Source: Minisyncoccota bacterium (lineage in GTDB: Bacteria; Patescibacteriota; Minisyncoccia; UBA6257; HR35). From it: a DNA stretch of 23,106 bases. Location: the NCBI GenBank assembly GCA_937934285.1, contig CALHAT010000007.1:1-23106 (forward strand), written 5' to 3'. The notes beneath the pieces were generated by a model. That model saw only the letters and a program-made list of their open reading frames with translations. It ran no database searches and was not told where the DNA came from. Positions 14,126-22,029 of the stretch are shown here, in pieces; within the stretch, counting starts at the first letter, position 1; each line of letters begins with the position of its first letter. Both the position numbers and the translations under genes were made by a program.

Positions 14126-15551
14126 AGTCCGCTTTGCACCTTCGCCGACTGGCAAGCTTCATTTAGGTGGAGCTCGAACTGCTCTTTTTAATTTTTTATT
14201 TGCCCGCTCACAAAACGGAATTTTTATTTTAAGAATCGAAGATACCGATAAAGAAAGGTCAACCAAAGAATTTGAAGAAGATATTATTGAAAGTTTAGAT
14301 TGGTTAGGACTTCACTGGGATGAAGGACCAGTTCGTCAAAGCGAAAGAATTGATTTATATCAAAAAATTATCGAAGAACTTCTAAATAAAGATTTGGCTT
14401 ATTTTTGTTTTTGTTCTAAAGAAGAGCTTGAGATTCGTCGTCAAGAACAATTAACTCGTGGTGAAGCACCACGGTACCCCGGGACTTGTCGAAATTTGAC
14501 TAAAAAAGAAGCTCTTGACAAAATTTCGCGAAAAGTGCCTTATGTAATTAGATTAAAAGTGCCGGAAAAAATAATAACTTTTAAAGATTTTCTAAGAGGT
14601 GAAATTCCAGCCGATTATCGCCAAATTGGAGATTTTGTTATTGCTAAAAAAGAAGATGAGCCCTTATATGTTTTGGCTAATACTGTTGATGACCATTATC
14701 AAGGAATAACCCATGTTATTCGTGGTGAGGAATTTTTATCAACAACCCCAAAACAACTTTTAATTTACAAATATTTAGAATGGCCAGAGCCAATTTTTGT
14801 TCATTTGCCCTTAGTTTTAGGTCAGGACCGTAGTAAACTTTCGAAAAGACACGGTGCCAAAAGTATTAGTGAGTATCGTGAAGAAGGTTATCTTCCGGAA
14901 GCAATTTTAAATTTCATTGCTCTTTTAGGCTGGCATCCGGAAAAAGACCGTGAAATAATTTCTTTAGAAGAAATGATTAAAGAATTTAAATTAGAAAAAC
15001 TTCATAAATCACCAGCAATTTATAACACCTCCAAACTGAATTATTTCAACAAACATTATTTGAAAATAAAAAATAACGATGACTTAATTTCTTTATTAAA
15101 TTTTTCAGATTATGGTAAATGGCAAAATAGAAATTTTTTAGCTAAAAATAGTAATTCTTATTCTTATGAAAAGGTTTTAAAAATTATTGAACTTGGCAAA
15201 GAAAGAGCTACTCTATTAAAAGATGTTTTGCCTTCAGTTAATTTCTTTTTTGAAGATTTCGATTATCCTTCACAACTTTTAATTTGGAAAGAGGTTTCTA
15301 AAAATAAAATCAAAGAAAATTTAATTTTAATTAAAAAAGAATTTGCTAAAATAAAAGATGAAGATTTTACTTCGGAAAAAATCAAAGAGATTTTAGATAA
15401 TTTAGCACCACAAAGCAAAGGTGAATTTTTTTGGCCTTTAAGAGTTGCTTTATCAGGTAAAGATGCTTCACCGCCACCATTTGATTTAGCTGAGGTTTTT
15501 GGTAAAGAAAAAACAATTGCTTTAATTGACAAAGCTATTAACAAATTATGA
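14115..15551 (+). CDS. gltX: Glutamyl-tRNA synthetase
   Basis: 478 residues, class Ib synthetase attaching Glu to tRNA-Glu. HIGH is HLGG (16-19) in FAPSPTGKLHLGGARTALF. The binding pocket has RIEDTD and DDHYQGITHVIRGEEFLST. The KMSKS equivalent is KLSKR (241-245), followed by HGAKSISEYREEGYLPEA. The C-terminal helical anticodon-binding domain is present. Length is typical. In CPR bacteria lacking GlnRS, this enzyme is often non-discriminating and also makes Glu-tRNA-Gln for GatCAB; no GlnRS or GatCAB lies in the window, so this cannot be settled. The start overlaps the histidine kinase by 11 nt and the stop overlaps the next gene by 4 nt. Confidence 0.97.
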   Translation: MTLRVRFAPSPTGKLHLGGARTALFNFLFARSQNGIFILRIEDTDKERSTKEFEEDIIESLDWLGLHWDEGPVRQSERIDLYQKIIEELLNKDLAYFCFCSKEELEIRRQEQLTRGEAPRYPGTCRNLTKKEALDKISRKVPYVIRLKVPEKIITFKDFLRGEIPADYRQIGDFVIAKKEDEPLYVLANTVDDHYQGITHVIRGEEFLSTTPKQLLIYKYLEWPEPIFVHLPLVLGQDRSKLSKRHGAKSISEYREEGYLPEAILNFIALLGWHPEKDREIISLEEMIKEFKLEKLHKSPAIYNTSKLNYFNKHYLKIKNNDDLISLLNFSDYGKWQNRNFLAKNSNSYSYEKVLKIIELGKERATLLKDVLPSVNFFFEDFDYPSQLLIWKEVSKNKIKENLILIKKEFAKIKDEDFTSEKIKEILDNLAPQSKGEFFWPLRVALSGKDASPPPFDLAEVFGKEKTIALIDKAINKL

Positions 15552-15850
15552 TAACAACATTAATTAAATGGACATTTTGGCTAATAATTATTTTGATTAT
15601 TTTTGCTATTTTACCAAAAGAAATTTTAGATAAGTTGAAACAATTTTTCAATTGGGATGTTTTTTTCAATACTTTAAAAATTGGTTTTAATAATTTAATG
15701 AGATTTTTAAAAGAAGCTCTGGGTATTGACTTTAATCAATTTCTTTTAAAATTAAAAACAACTTTCGGAATTGATTTAATAGCTCTTTGGTCGGCTATCA
15801 AAATTCTTTTAAGCAATCTTTTTGAGAAATTAGCTAATTTCTTTAAATGA
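15548..15850 (+). CDS. Small membrane protein of unknown function upstream of secD
   Basis: 100 residues, not recognised. One N-terminal membrane helix (about 6-23, FWLIIILIIFAIL) is followed by about 75 residues of amphipathic helices rich in Phe, Leu, Lys and Asn (FFNWDVFFNTLKIGFNNLM). There is a short internal repeat, LGIDFNQF and FGIDLIAL, about 17 residues apart. Size, single N-terminal helix and position match yajC, which precedes secD-secF in many bacteria, but I see none of the YajC consensus (RPQxKR, GDxVxTxGG). It starts within the gltX stop and ends within the secD start (both ATGA), so it is translationally coupled on both sides. Confidence 0.75.
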   Translation: MITTLIKWTFWLIIILIIFAILPKEILDKLKQFFNWDVFFNTLKIGFNNLMRFLKEALGIDFNQFLLKLKTTFGIDLIALWSAIKILLSNLFEKLANFFK

Positions 15851-17043
15851 ACTCCCGAACTATTTTACTGATTACTTTTTCGATTTTAGCCTTTTTAGGT
15901 TTAGTAATTATTTTTACAAAAAAGTTTTCTTTAGGTATGGATGTTGCTGGTGGTACAATTTTAACTTACAATCTTGACCTTTCGCAAACTGAAAAAAATA
16001 AAATTAAAGAAACCTTAGAACAAACTAAAGATTTGATTGAAAGAAGAATAAATTTTTTAGGTGTGGCTGAATTTTTTATTAGTTATTCAGAATCAGGAAG
16101 AATTTTGGTTGAAATTCCCAATATCAAAGATCCAGAAGCAGCAATTCAAATTATTGGCGAAACACCAGTTTTAGATTTTCGTGTTCCCAAAACTGAATCA
16201 ACCTCTACGGAAAACTTTAATTTTGTTAAAACAGAACTCACTGGCCGATATTTACAAAGAGCCGAAGTTGCCTATAATCCTCAAACTCTCGAACCTTATG
16301 TTTCGCTTTATTTTGATCCTCAAGGAGCAAAAATTTTTAAAGAATTAACTCAAAAATATCTTGGTCAGCCAATTGCTATTTATCTTGACAATCAATTAAT
16401 CAGTGCACCGATAGTAAGAGAAGTTATCGAAAATGGTCAAGCGCAAATAACTGGTAAGTTTACCTTAGAAGAAGCAAAGACCTTAGCTCGAAGATTAAAT
16501 CAAGGAGCTTTACCAGCACCGCTTTCATTAGAAGCAGTTTCAGTCGTTAATCCAGTTTTGGGTGAAAAATTTTTAAACTTAGCTATCAAAGCCGGAATTT
16601 TAGGAACAATCTTGGTGATTTTTTTTATGATTGCGATTTACGGTTTTAATGGTGTAATTGCTTCGATTGCTCTTACTCTTTTCATTCTTTATAATTTAGC
16701 TTTCTATAAAATTTTAAATGTTACCATTTCTTTAGCATCTTTAAGCGGGTTTCTTTTAGCAATTGGTATGGCTGTTGATGCTAATATCTTAATTTTTGAG
16801 AGAACCAAAGAAGAAATCAAGAGGGGCTTGAACATAAAAGAAGCCTTAGAAGAAGGTTTTGAAAGAGCCTTCCCATCAATTAGAGATTCAAATACCACAA
16901 CCATAATTTCAGCTTTGGTTATCTATTTTTTAGCAACCTCATTTGTTAAAGGCTTTGCTCTAACTTTATTTTTGGGGACCTTAATCAGTTTTTTAACAGC
17001 TGTCTTTTTTACCCGGTCACTTTTTGAAATTTTAAAAAAATGA
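15847..17043 (+). CDS. secD: Protein translocase subunit SecD
   Basis: 398 residues, short compared with E. coli SecD (615). With SecF it uses the proton-motive force to help pull proteins out of SecYEG. TM1 (about 6-23) is followed by the family motif SLGMDVAGGTIL (usually LGLDLxGG) and a reduced P1 periplasmic domain with KDPEAAIQIIGETPVLDFRV. The block FTLEEAKTLARRLNQGALPAPL precedes the five-helix bundle, which includes GFLLAIGMAVDANILIFER and GFALTLFLGTLISF. These are typical RND-type SecD signatures. Coupled by ATGA on both sides. Confidence 0.96.
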   Translation: MNSRTILLITFSILAFLGLVIIFTKKFSLGMDVAGGTILTYNLDLSQTEKNKIKETLEQTKDLIERRINFLGVAEFFISYSESGRILVEIPNIKDPEAAIQIIGETPVLDFRVPKTESTSTENFNFVKTELTGRYLQRAEVAYNPQTLEPYVSLYFDPQGAKIFKELTQKYLGQPIAIYLDNQLISAPIVREVIENGQAQITGKFTLEEAKTLARRLNQGALPAPLSLEAVSVVNPVLGEKFLNLAIKAGILGTILVIFFMIAIYGFNGVIASIALTLFILYNLAFYKILNVTISLASLSGFLLAIGMAVDANILIFERTKEEIKRGLNIKEALEEGFERAFPSIRDSNTTTIISALVIYFLATSFVKGFALTLFLGTLISFLTAVFFTRSLFEILKK

Positions 17044-17888
17044 ATTTTGTTCAAAAAAGATTATTTTTTTATTTTTTAAGCTTTATTTTGATAATTTTCG
17101 GCTCTTTGGGTTTTTATATTTTTCAGCCGAATTTAGGCATTGATTTAATTGGTGGTCAGATTTTAGAAGTTAAGACAAAGGCTGATGTTAAAAAGTTAAT
17201 TTTTGATCTTAAAATAAAAGCTAATGTTTTTGAAACCAAAGAAAGTTTTCTTATTAAAAGCCCTCAAAATTTAAATCAAGTATGGCAAGAGATTCGAAAG
17301 ATTGATCTTCAAGCGCAAAGATTAAGATTTGAATCAATTAGTTCAAGTTTGAGTGCTGAGCTCAGAAAAAAAGCGTTTCTAATGATATTTATTGTTCTTT
17401 TAGCGATTGCTACTTATGTTGCTTTTGCTTTTTATAAATTAAAAAATCATTTTTCAATTTTTAATTTAGCTTTTGTTGTTGTCTTTACTCTTTTTCACGA
17501 TATTTTCGGAGCAACCGGCTTTTATCTTCTGTTAGCAAATTTTTTCAATTTTGATTTAGATATTAAATTTATAACTGCTTTGCTCATTGTTGCTGGTTTT
17601 TCAGTCCATGATACAATTGTTGTTTTCGACCGCTTGCGAGAAAATATTTTAAAACAAGGAAGACTGGATAAAACTAAAAAAGAAGAGATTTTTAATTCAA
17701 GTATCCACCAAACCTTAAGAAGATCAATTTTTACTTCATTAACAACTGTTTTAGCTATCCTGCCTTTAACCTTGATTATTCCTGATTTAAGAGCTTTTCT
17801 TTTAGCAATTCAGATCGGAATTATTATTGGTACTTATTCTTCAATCTGTTTAGCTACTCCTCTTTTATATGAAACTCATCGCTCTTAA
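17040..17888 (+). CDS. secF: Protein translocase subunit SecF
   Basis: 282 residues, partner of SecD. TM1 (about 7-28) precedes the NLGIDLIGGQILEV motif, then a small periplasmic domain, the SecF block ISSSLSAELRKKAF and the membrane bundle. VAGFSVHDTIVVFDRLREN, the equivalent of GYSLNDTVVVFDRIREN, is present, and FTSLTTVLAILPL follows. Last gene of the tsaE operon. Its end overlaps the end of ftsK on the other strand by 35 nt. No hairpin terminator is visible there, so transcription from both sides probably runs into the opposing gene. Confidence 0.96.
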   Translation: MNFVQKRLFFYFLSFILIIFGSLGFYIFQPNLGIDLIGGQILEVKTKADVKKLIFDLKIKANVFETKESFLIKSPQNLNQVWQEIRKIDLQAQRLRFESISSSLSAELRKKAFLMIFIVLLAIATYVAFAFYKLKNHFSIFNLAFVVVFTLFHDIFGATGFYLLLANFFNFDLDIKFITALLIVAGFSVHDTIVVFDRLRENILKQGRLDKTKKEEIFNSSIHQTLRRSIFTSLTTVLAILPLTLIIPDLRAFLLAIQIGIIIGTYSSICLATPLLYETHRS

Positions 17889-19938
17889 ACATTTCTTTGT
17901 TAATCAAAACTTTTCTTGGTTTTGATCCTTCTTGAGGTCCAACAATCCCCCTTTCCTCCATTAAATCTAAAAGACGAGCTGCCCGAGCATAACCAATTTT
18001 TAATCTCCTCTGCAGTAGTGAAGTTGAAGCTTTACCAGCCTCTAAAACAATCCTTACTGCTTGATCGAAAAGTTCCTCGTCTTCAGCTTCTTCATCAAAG
18101 CTAATAATCTTTTTCTCGAATTCTTCCAAAGAAATTGTTGGTTTTTCAAACTCAGATACTTTTTCTGCTTGTTCTTGCCAAAAACTAACAATTTTATAAA
18201 TTTCGTTTTCATTGATTAATGGTGCCTTAACCCTCAGTGGTCGGTGCAGAGTAGTTGAAATGAAAAGGCCATCACCAGAACCAATTAATTTTTCAGCACC
18301 TCCGGTGTCTAAAACAGTTCGAGAGTCAACATAGGAAGCAACTTTAAAGCAAATTCGATTAGGAATGTTAGCCTTAATAAGACCGGTAACTATCTCAACC
18401 GACGGTCTCTGAGTTGCTAAAACCAAATGAATCCCGGTTGCTCTAGCCATTTGTGCCAATCTTAAAATCATTGATTCAATGCTTGAACCGTAAGTCAACA
18501 TTAAATCAGCCATTTCATCAATGATTAAGACAATCCTGGGCATTACTTTTTCTTTTTTGAGAATTTGTTTTCGATTGTAAGCATCGATATCTCGACTTTT
18601 TGTTTCTTGCAAAATTTTAAATCTTTCTTCCATCTCTTCAATAAGCCAATTAAAAACCCCCAAGGTCTTTTTAACTTCAACAATCGGTTCTAACAAAAGA
18701 TGAGGCAGATCAGAGTAATTAATAAGCTCAACTCTTTTGGGATCAATTAAAATTAAATTTAGAGTTTCCGGGGTGTTTTTCATTAAAAGAGAAATTAAAA
18801 GAGAATGAATAAAAATTGATTTACCACTGCCAGTTGCTCCGGCAATTAAAAGATGCGGCATCTTGGCTAAATCAGCAAAAAGAACATTGCCATCAATTTT
18901 TCGACCAATAGGAAAGAGCAATAAACCTTCGTTTTTTAAAAATTCTGATTCTCTTAAAAGATTGCCCAAGCGAACATCAGCAGTTTTTTTATTAGGGACC
19001 TGAATGCCCAAGACTGCTTTGCCGGGAACAGGTGTTTCAATAATTAAATTAGGGGTACCCAGAGCCAGACCCAGATCTGATTGATAGCTTAAAATTTTCG
19101 AAAGCTTGATTCCCTCTCCGGGTTTGATTAAAAATCTTGTAATCGCTGGACCAACTTCAACATCAACAATTTCAACTTTTAAACCGAAGTTTTCTAATGT
19201 TTTTTGAATAATTTGTGAGGTTGATTTTATATCTGGAGCTAAAACTTCTTCCTTGGCTTGGGATAAAAGTTCAATTGGTGGTAGTTGCCAAATACTCTTA
19301 GGTATTATTTTCCGAGTTTTTAATTTAATTCTTTCTTTTACCTGGTTATTGTTAGTAATTTCTTTTTTAACCTGTTTAATCGGTTCAGAAGTTGCTACTG
19401 GTACTTTAATAACTCTTTTTTCAAATTCCTCTAGTTTTTCTGTTGAAGTTTTAAAAATCGATTTAATAATTTCGAAAAGTTTTTCTTCTAAAAAAAGCCA
19501 TGAAGCAAAAACAAGAAAAATAAAAGAAAAAACTACTAAGCCATAAAAACCAATATATTTAGATAAATAAAGAACTAAATCTCCTAAAGCGCCGCCTTCT
19601 CGAAAAAGAATATGGAAATAAAAATCTAAAACAATAATAAGGATAAAAATAGCACAAAAATATTTTAAAATTTTAAACCACTCAGGTTTAAATAACAACA
19701 AAACCCCTAAAAAAAATAAAAAAACCGGCACCAAGAAACGGGACCAACCAAAAATTTCACTAAGAAAAATTTTTATTTTGCTTGTTAAAGATCCACCATC
19801 GCTAATTAAGCTTATAATAAGAATTAGCGAAAGGAAAATTAAGAACCAGCCAAGCATTGGTTTAGTAGTCTCTGTTGTTAATTTTTCGAACAAAAATTTC
19901 CAGAAATTTGTCGATTTTTTATTATTTCTTTTTGCCAT
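17854..19938 (-). CDS. ftsK: DNA translocase FtsK/SpoIIIE
   Basis: 694 residues. Septal motor that pumps chromosomal DNA during division. Four membrane helices (about 27-46, 66-84, 90-110, 128-150) are followed by a short linker (about 155-235), much shorter than in E. coli. The alpha/beta motor has Walker A GATGSGKS (367-374) and Walker B IVLIIDEMAD (469-478), with LVLATQRPSVEIVTGLIKAN downstream. The C-terminal gamma winged helix (about 620-680; ASTSLLQRRLKIGYARAARL) reads the polar KOPS/SRS DNA sequences. The start lies 9 nt after a minus-strand TATAAT shared with the smpB promoter, predicting an almost leaderless mRNA. Tail-to-tail overlap with secF. Confidence 0.96.
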   Translation of the reverse strand: MAKRNNKKSTNFWKFLFEKLTTETTKPMLGWFLIFLSLILIISLISDGGSLTSKIKIFLSEIFGWSRFLVPVFLFFLGVLLLFKPEWFKILKYFCAIFILIIVLDFYFHILFREGGALGDLVLYLSKYIGFYGLVVFSFIFLVFASWLFLEEKLFEIIKSIFKTSTEKLEEFEKRVIKVPVATSEPIKQVKKEITNNNQVKERIKLKTRKIIPKSIWQLPPIELLSQAKEEVLAPDIKSTSQIIQKTLENFGLKVEIVDVEVGPAITRFLIKPGEGIKLSKILSYQSDLGLALGTPNLIIETPVPGKAVLGIQVPNKKTADVRLGNLLRESEFLKNEGLLLFPIGRKIDGNVLFADLAKMPHLLIAGATGSGKSIFIHSLLISLLMKNTPETLNLILIDPKRVELINYSDLPHLLLEPIVEVKKTLGVFNWLIEEMEERFKILQETKSRDIDAYNRKQILKKEKVMPRIVLIIDEMADLMLTYGSSIESMILRLAQMARATGIHLVLATQRPSVEIVTGLIKANIPNRICFKVASYVDSRTVLDTGGAEKLIGSGDGLFISTTLHRPLRVKAPLINENEIYKIVSFWQEQAEKVSEFEKPTISLEEFEKKIISFDEEAEDEELFDQAVRIVLEAGKASTSLLQRRLKIGYARAARLLDLMEERGIVGPQEGSKPRKVLINKEMFKSDEFHIKEE

Positions 19939-19946
19939 TTTCTTAA

Positions 19947-19954
19947 ATTATAAA
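19947..19954. promoter_or_regulatory. Shared -10 region of ftsK (minus) and smpB (plus)
   Basis: ATTATAAA holds a minus-strand TATAAT (19952-19947) and a plus-strand TATAAA (19949-19954). The smpB ATG is 7 nt past the plus element and the ftsK ATG 9 nt past the minus one. The whole 22-nt intergenic gap is just this element plus two short spacers, so both mRNAs should be leaderless or nearly so. Confidence 0.5.
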
Positions 19955-19960
19955 TAAATT

Positions 19961-20413
19961 ATGGTTATGATTCAAAATCCAGATGCTTTTAGAAATTATG
20001 AGATTTTAGAAAAATTTACTGCCGGCCTTCAACTTAAAGGTTTTGAGGCTAAGGCAATTTTTTCTGGCAAAGGGAGTCTAAAAGGAGCCTATATCTCTCC
20101 ATGGCAAAATGAGCTTTACTTAAAAAATTTTTATCTCCCTCCTTATCAAGAAAAAAATACTCCTAAAAATTACGAATCAAGAAGACCAAGAAAACTTTTA
20201 TTAAAAAGAAACGAAATAGATTATCTAATTAACAAGTTAAAAGAACGGGGGAAAACACTGATTCCTTTAAAAATTTTTAACCAAAATCGGTTAATCAAGG
20301 TTGAAATAGCCTTGGTTAAGGGTTTGAAAAAATATGAAAAAAGAGATAAAATTAAAAAAAGGGAATGGCAAAGACAAAAAGAGCGATTTTTAAAAAGAGA
20401 AAGAATAAAATGA
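19961..20413 (+). CDS. smpB: SsrA-binding protein SmpB
   Basis: 150 residues, normal length. It binds the tRNA-like domain of tmRNA and delivers it to stalled ribosomes; the tmRNA gene is in the same window (1724-2046). Family blocks: NYEILEKFTAGLQLKGFEAKAI (usual form AGIVLTGTEVKSIR), GSLKGAYI, the LLLKRNEIDYLINKLKERG helix and the basic C-terminal tail RDKIKKREWQRQKERFLKR that enters the mRNA channel. The conserved GTE is GFE here. The ATG at 19961 is favoured by its position 7 nt after TATAAA; the ATG at 19967 is an alternative. Coupled to the next gene by ATGA. Confidence 0.94.
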   Translation: MVMIQNPDAFRNYEILEKFTAGLQLKGFEAKAIFSGKGSLKGAYISPWQNELYLKNFYLPPYQEKNTPKNYESRRPRKLLLKRNEIDYLINKLKERGKTLIPLKIFNQNRLIKVEIALVKGLKKYEKRDKIKKREWQRQKERFLKRERIK

Positions 20414-20730
20414 GAAACAAGATAATTTTTTTATTATTTTCGATTTTCTTGTTATCAAATTTAGTTCTTGCCCAGTCATCGGGTTTTGATTTACTTAAAC
20501 ATAAATCAATGAAGATTATTCTAAATATCATAAGATTTCTTTTTACTTTTTTAATGATTTTAAGTAGCGCTCTTCTAATTTTTTTGGGTATTAAATATAT
20601 GATGGCTAAAGAAAAAGTTGAAGAGATTCATCGTTCTTTTATTTTTTTGATTTTAGGTATTGTCTTATTGATCACTTCTTTCTTTATTCCTAATTTTATT
20701 AAAAGTTTTGTTGAAAATGCAATCCAATGA
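20410..20730 (+). CDS. Pilin-like (TrbC/VirB2-type) two-TM secreted or membrane protein
   Basis: 106 residues from the ATG that overlaps the smpB stop (ATGA). An earlier in-frame ATG at 20365 would add 15 basic residues overlapping smpB and break the signal peptide, so it is less likely. A signal peptide (about 1-20, ending LVLA before QSS) is followed by two membrane helices (about 33-56 and 70-95) joined by a short charged loop (MMAKEKVEEIHRS). This is the layout of VirB2/TrbC-like pilins, of which CPR genomes carry many short copies. No other type IV secretion gene is near it, so the function is open. The end overlaps yvcK by 4 nt. Confidence 0.7.
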   Translation: MRNKIIFLLFSIFLLSNLVLAQSSGFDLLKHKSMKIILNIIRFLFTFLMILSSALLIFLGIKYMMAKEKVEEIHRSFIFLILGIVLLITSFFIPNFIKSFVENAIQ

Positions 20731-21704
20731 AAATTGTAATTCTTGGTGGTGGTACAGGACTTTCTAATATTTTGACTGGACTCAAGAATGAGTATGGTAG
20801 GACAATTTCAAGATTAACAGCTATAGTAACCGTTACGGATTCTGGCGGAAGTTCTGGTATTTTAAGAAAAGTTTATGATATCCCGGCTGTCGGCGATTTA
20901 AGAAACTGTCTTATATCTCTTTCTAAAATTGATAATTATGTAAAAAAATTTATGCAATACCGTTTTTCTGAAGGGAAATTAACCGGGCATCCCTTGGGTA
21001 ATTTATTTTTAGTTGCTTTAATCGAAACTGAAGGAAACATTTTAAAAGCAATAAAAAAAGCCTCAAAAATTTTAAATATTGTTGGCGAAGTGATTCCCTC
21101 AAGTTTTGAAAAAGTTGAACTGGTAGCTAAATTCGAAGATGGAAGTATTATTGAAGGCGAAGAAGCAATAACAAATTACGGTTTATTAAGTAAATCAAAA
21201 ATAAAAAGTTTGAAAATAAAACCAGAAAATGCCAGGGTTCCCAAAGAAGCTTTAAAAAGAATTTTGGAAGCTGATTTAATTTTATTTGGACCAGGAAGTT
21301 TGTATACCAGTATTTTAGCGAGTGTTCTTTTAAAAAAAATTAAAGAAGCTATTGAAAAATCTAAAGCTTTAAAAGTTTTTATTGTTAATTTATTAACCCA
21401 ACCAGGAGAAACAGATAATTTTTCGGCAAGTGATCATTTAAAAGAATTTATGAGAATCTCCGGTATTTCTAAAATTGATATTGCTATTTTAAACAAACAA
21501 AAACCTTCCTCGAAAACGATAAAAAAAATTTTAGAAGAAAATAAAAAATTGGTTGATAGTGATGTCGATAATATTAAAAAGATGGGGGTTAAAGTTTATT
21601 TAGGTAATTTAATTAATGAAAAAGATGTTTATTTCAAACATCATCCTTTAAAACTAAAAAATCTTCTTTTTAAAATAGTCAAAGAGCAAAATATTCTGGT
21701 ATAA
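20727..21704 (+). CDS. yvcK: YvcK/CofD-like family protein (gluconeogenesis factor)
   Basis: 325 residues, typical length. A Rossmann-type nucleotide-sugar-binding protein, best known for binding UDP-GlcNAc and influencing carbon and cell-wall metabolism. The N-terminus MKIVILGGGTGLSNILTGLK and the block VTVTDSGGSSGILRKVYDIPAVGDLRNCL are diagnostic. LTGHPLGNLFLVAL, LFGPGSLYTSILASVLL and NLLTQPGETDNFSASDH follow the family order. In Firmicutes it sits with rapZ and whiA; here it follows smpB and the pilin-like gene by ATGA coupling. Its UAA stop lies inside the TATAAT of the rpmG promoter. Confidence 0.94.
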   Translation: MKIVILGGGTGLSNILTGLKNEYGRTISRLTAIVTVTDSGGSSGILRKVYDIPAVGDLRNCLISLSKIDNYVKKFMQYRFSEGKLTGHPLGNLFLVALIETEGNILKAIKKASKILNIVGEVIPSSFEKVELVAKFEDGSIIEGEEAITNYGLLSKSKIKSLKIKPENARVPKEALKRILEADLILFGPGSLYTSILASVLLKKIKEAIEKSKALKVFIVNLLTQPGETDNFSASDHLKEFMRISGISKIDIAILNKQKPSSKTIKKILEENKKLVDSDVDNIKKMGVKVYLGNLINEKDVYFKHHPLKLKNLLFKIVKEQNILV

Positions 21705-21705
21705 T
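21697..21705 (+). promoter_or_regulatory. Extended -10 promoter of rpmG
   Basis: TGGTATAAT ends 7 nt before the rpmG ATG (21712), predicting a leaderless mRNA. The -10 box contains the yvcK stop codon (TAA at 21702-21704). Confidence 0.6.
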
Positions 21706-21711
21706 ATTAAA

Positions 21712-21873
21712 ATGGCAGAGAAAAAAAGAAATTTAGTAAAATTAAAATGTGAAAACTGCAAAAAGATAAATTATTATCTCTGGAAGAAAAAAAGCGCTGA
21801 ATACAAATTGAATTTAAAGAAATATTGTAAATATTGCAAAAAGCACACCGTCCACAAAGAAGCAAAAAAATAA
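21712..21873 (+). CDS. rpmG: 50S ribosomal protein L33
   Basis: 53 residues, normal length. It starts MAEKKRNLVKLKCENCKKIN and ends KYCKYCKKHTVHKEAKK. The two Cys pairs (CENC and CKYC) of the zinc-binding form of L33 are intact. It belongs to the large subunit near the E site. It is preceded by its own extended -10 and followed, after a GGCTAAG-type repeat, by tRNA-Trp. In many bacteria rpmG and tRNA-Trp lead into secE-nusG; here that link is broken. Confidence 0.95.
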   Translation: MAEKKRNLVKLKCENCKKINYYLWKKKSAEYKLNLKKYCKYCKKHTVHKEAKK

Positions 21874-21883
21874 AGTTTTAGTC

Positions 21884-21907
21884 CCTAGCGGCTAAGGGCT
21901 AGCGGCT
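21884..21907. repeat. Dispersed GGCTAAG-type repeat, copy 2
   Basis: CTAGCGGCTAAGGGCTAGCG followed by GCTG, between rpmG and tRNA-Trp. It shares the GGCTAAGGGCTA core with 373-404. Such short GC-richer runs stand out against the AT-rich background. Confidence 0.6.
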
Positions 21908-21912
21908 GAGAT

Positions 21913-21986
21913 GGGGGAGTAGCTCCAACTGGTAGAGCGGCGGTCTCCAAAACCGCAGGTTGCAGGTTCGAATCCTGCCTCCCCCG
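21913..21986 (+). tRNA. tRNA-Trp (anticodon CCA)
   Basis: Complete cloverleaf. The acceptor GGGGGAG pairs with CTCCCCC, discriminator G. Anticodon arm GCGGT-CTCCAAA-ACCGC, anticodon CCA. T-arm GCAGG-TTCGAAT-CCTGC. With a CCA anticodon it reads UGG only, in keeping with UGA being a stop here. CCA is not encoded at the 3' end. Confidence 0.96.
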
Positions 21987-22029
21987 CAAAAATAAAAATT
22001 CCAATTCCTAATGACTAAATAATTCTTAA

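Noticed and set aside
17889..17960. Search for an intrinsic terminator between secF and ftsK
   Set aside because: No stable hairpin with a T-run was found; the genes overlap and the region is coding on the minus strand.
20365..20409. Upstream ATG for the pilin-like gene
   Set aside because: It would add 15 basic residues inside smpB and disrupt the signal peptide; the ATG at 20410 gives the ATGA overlap seen at most other junctions here.
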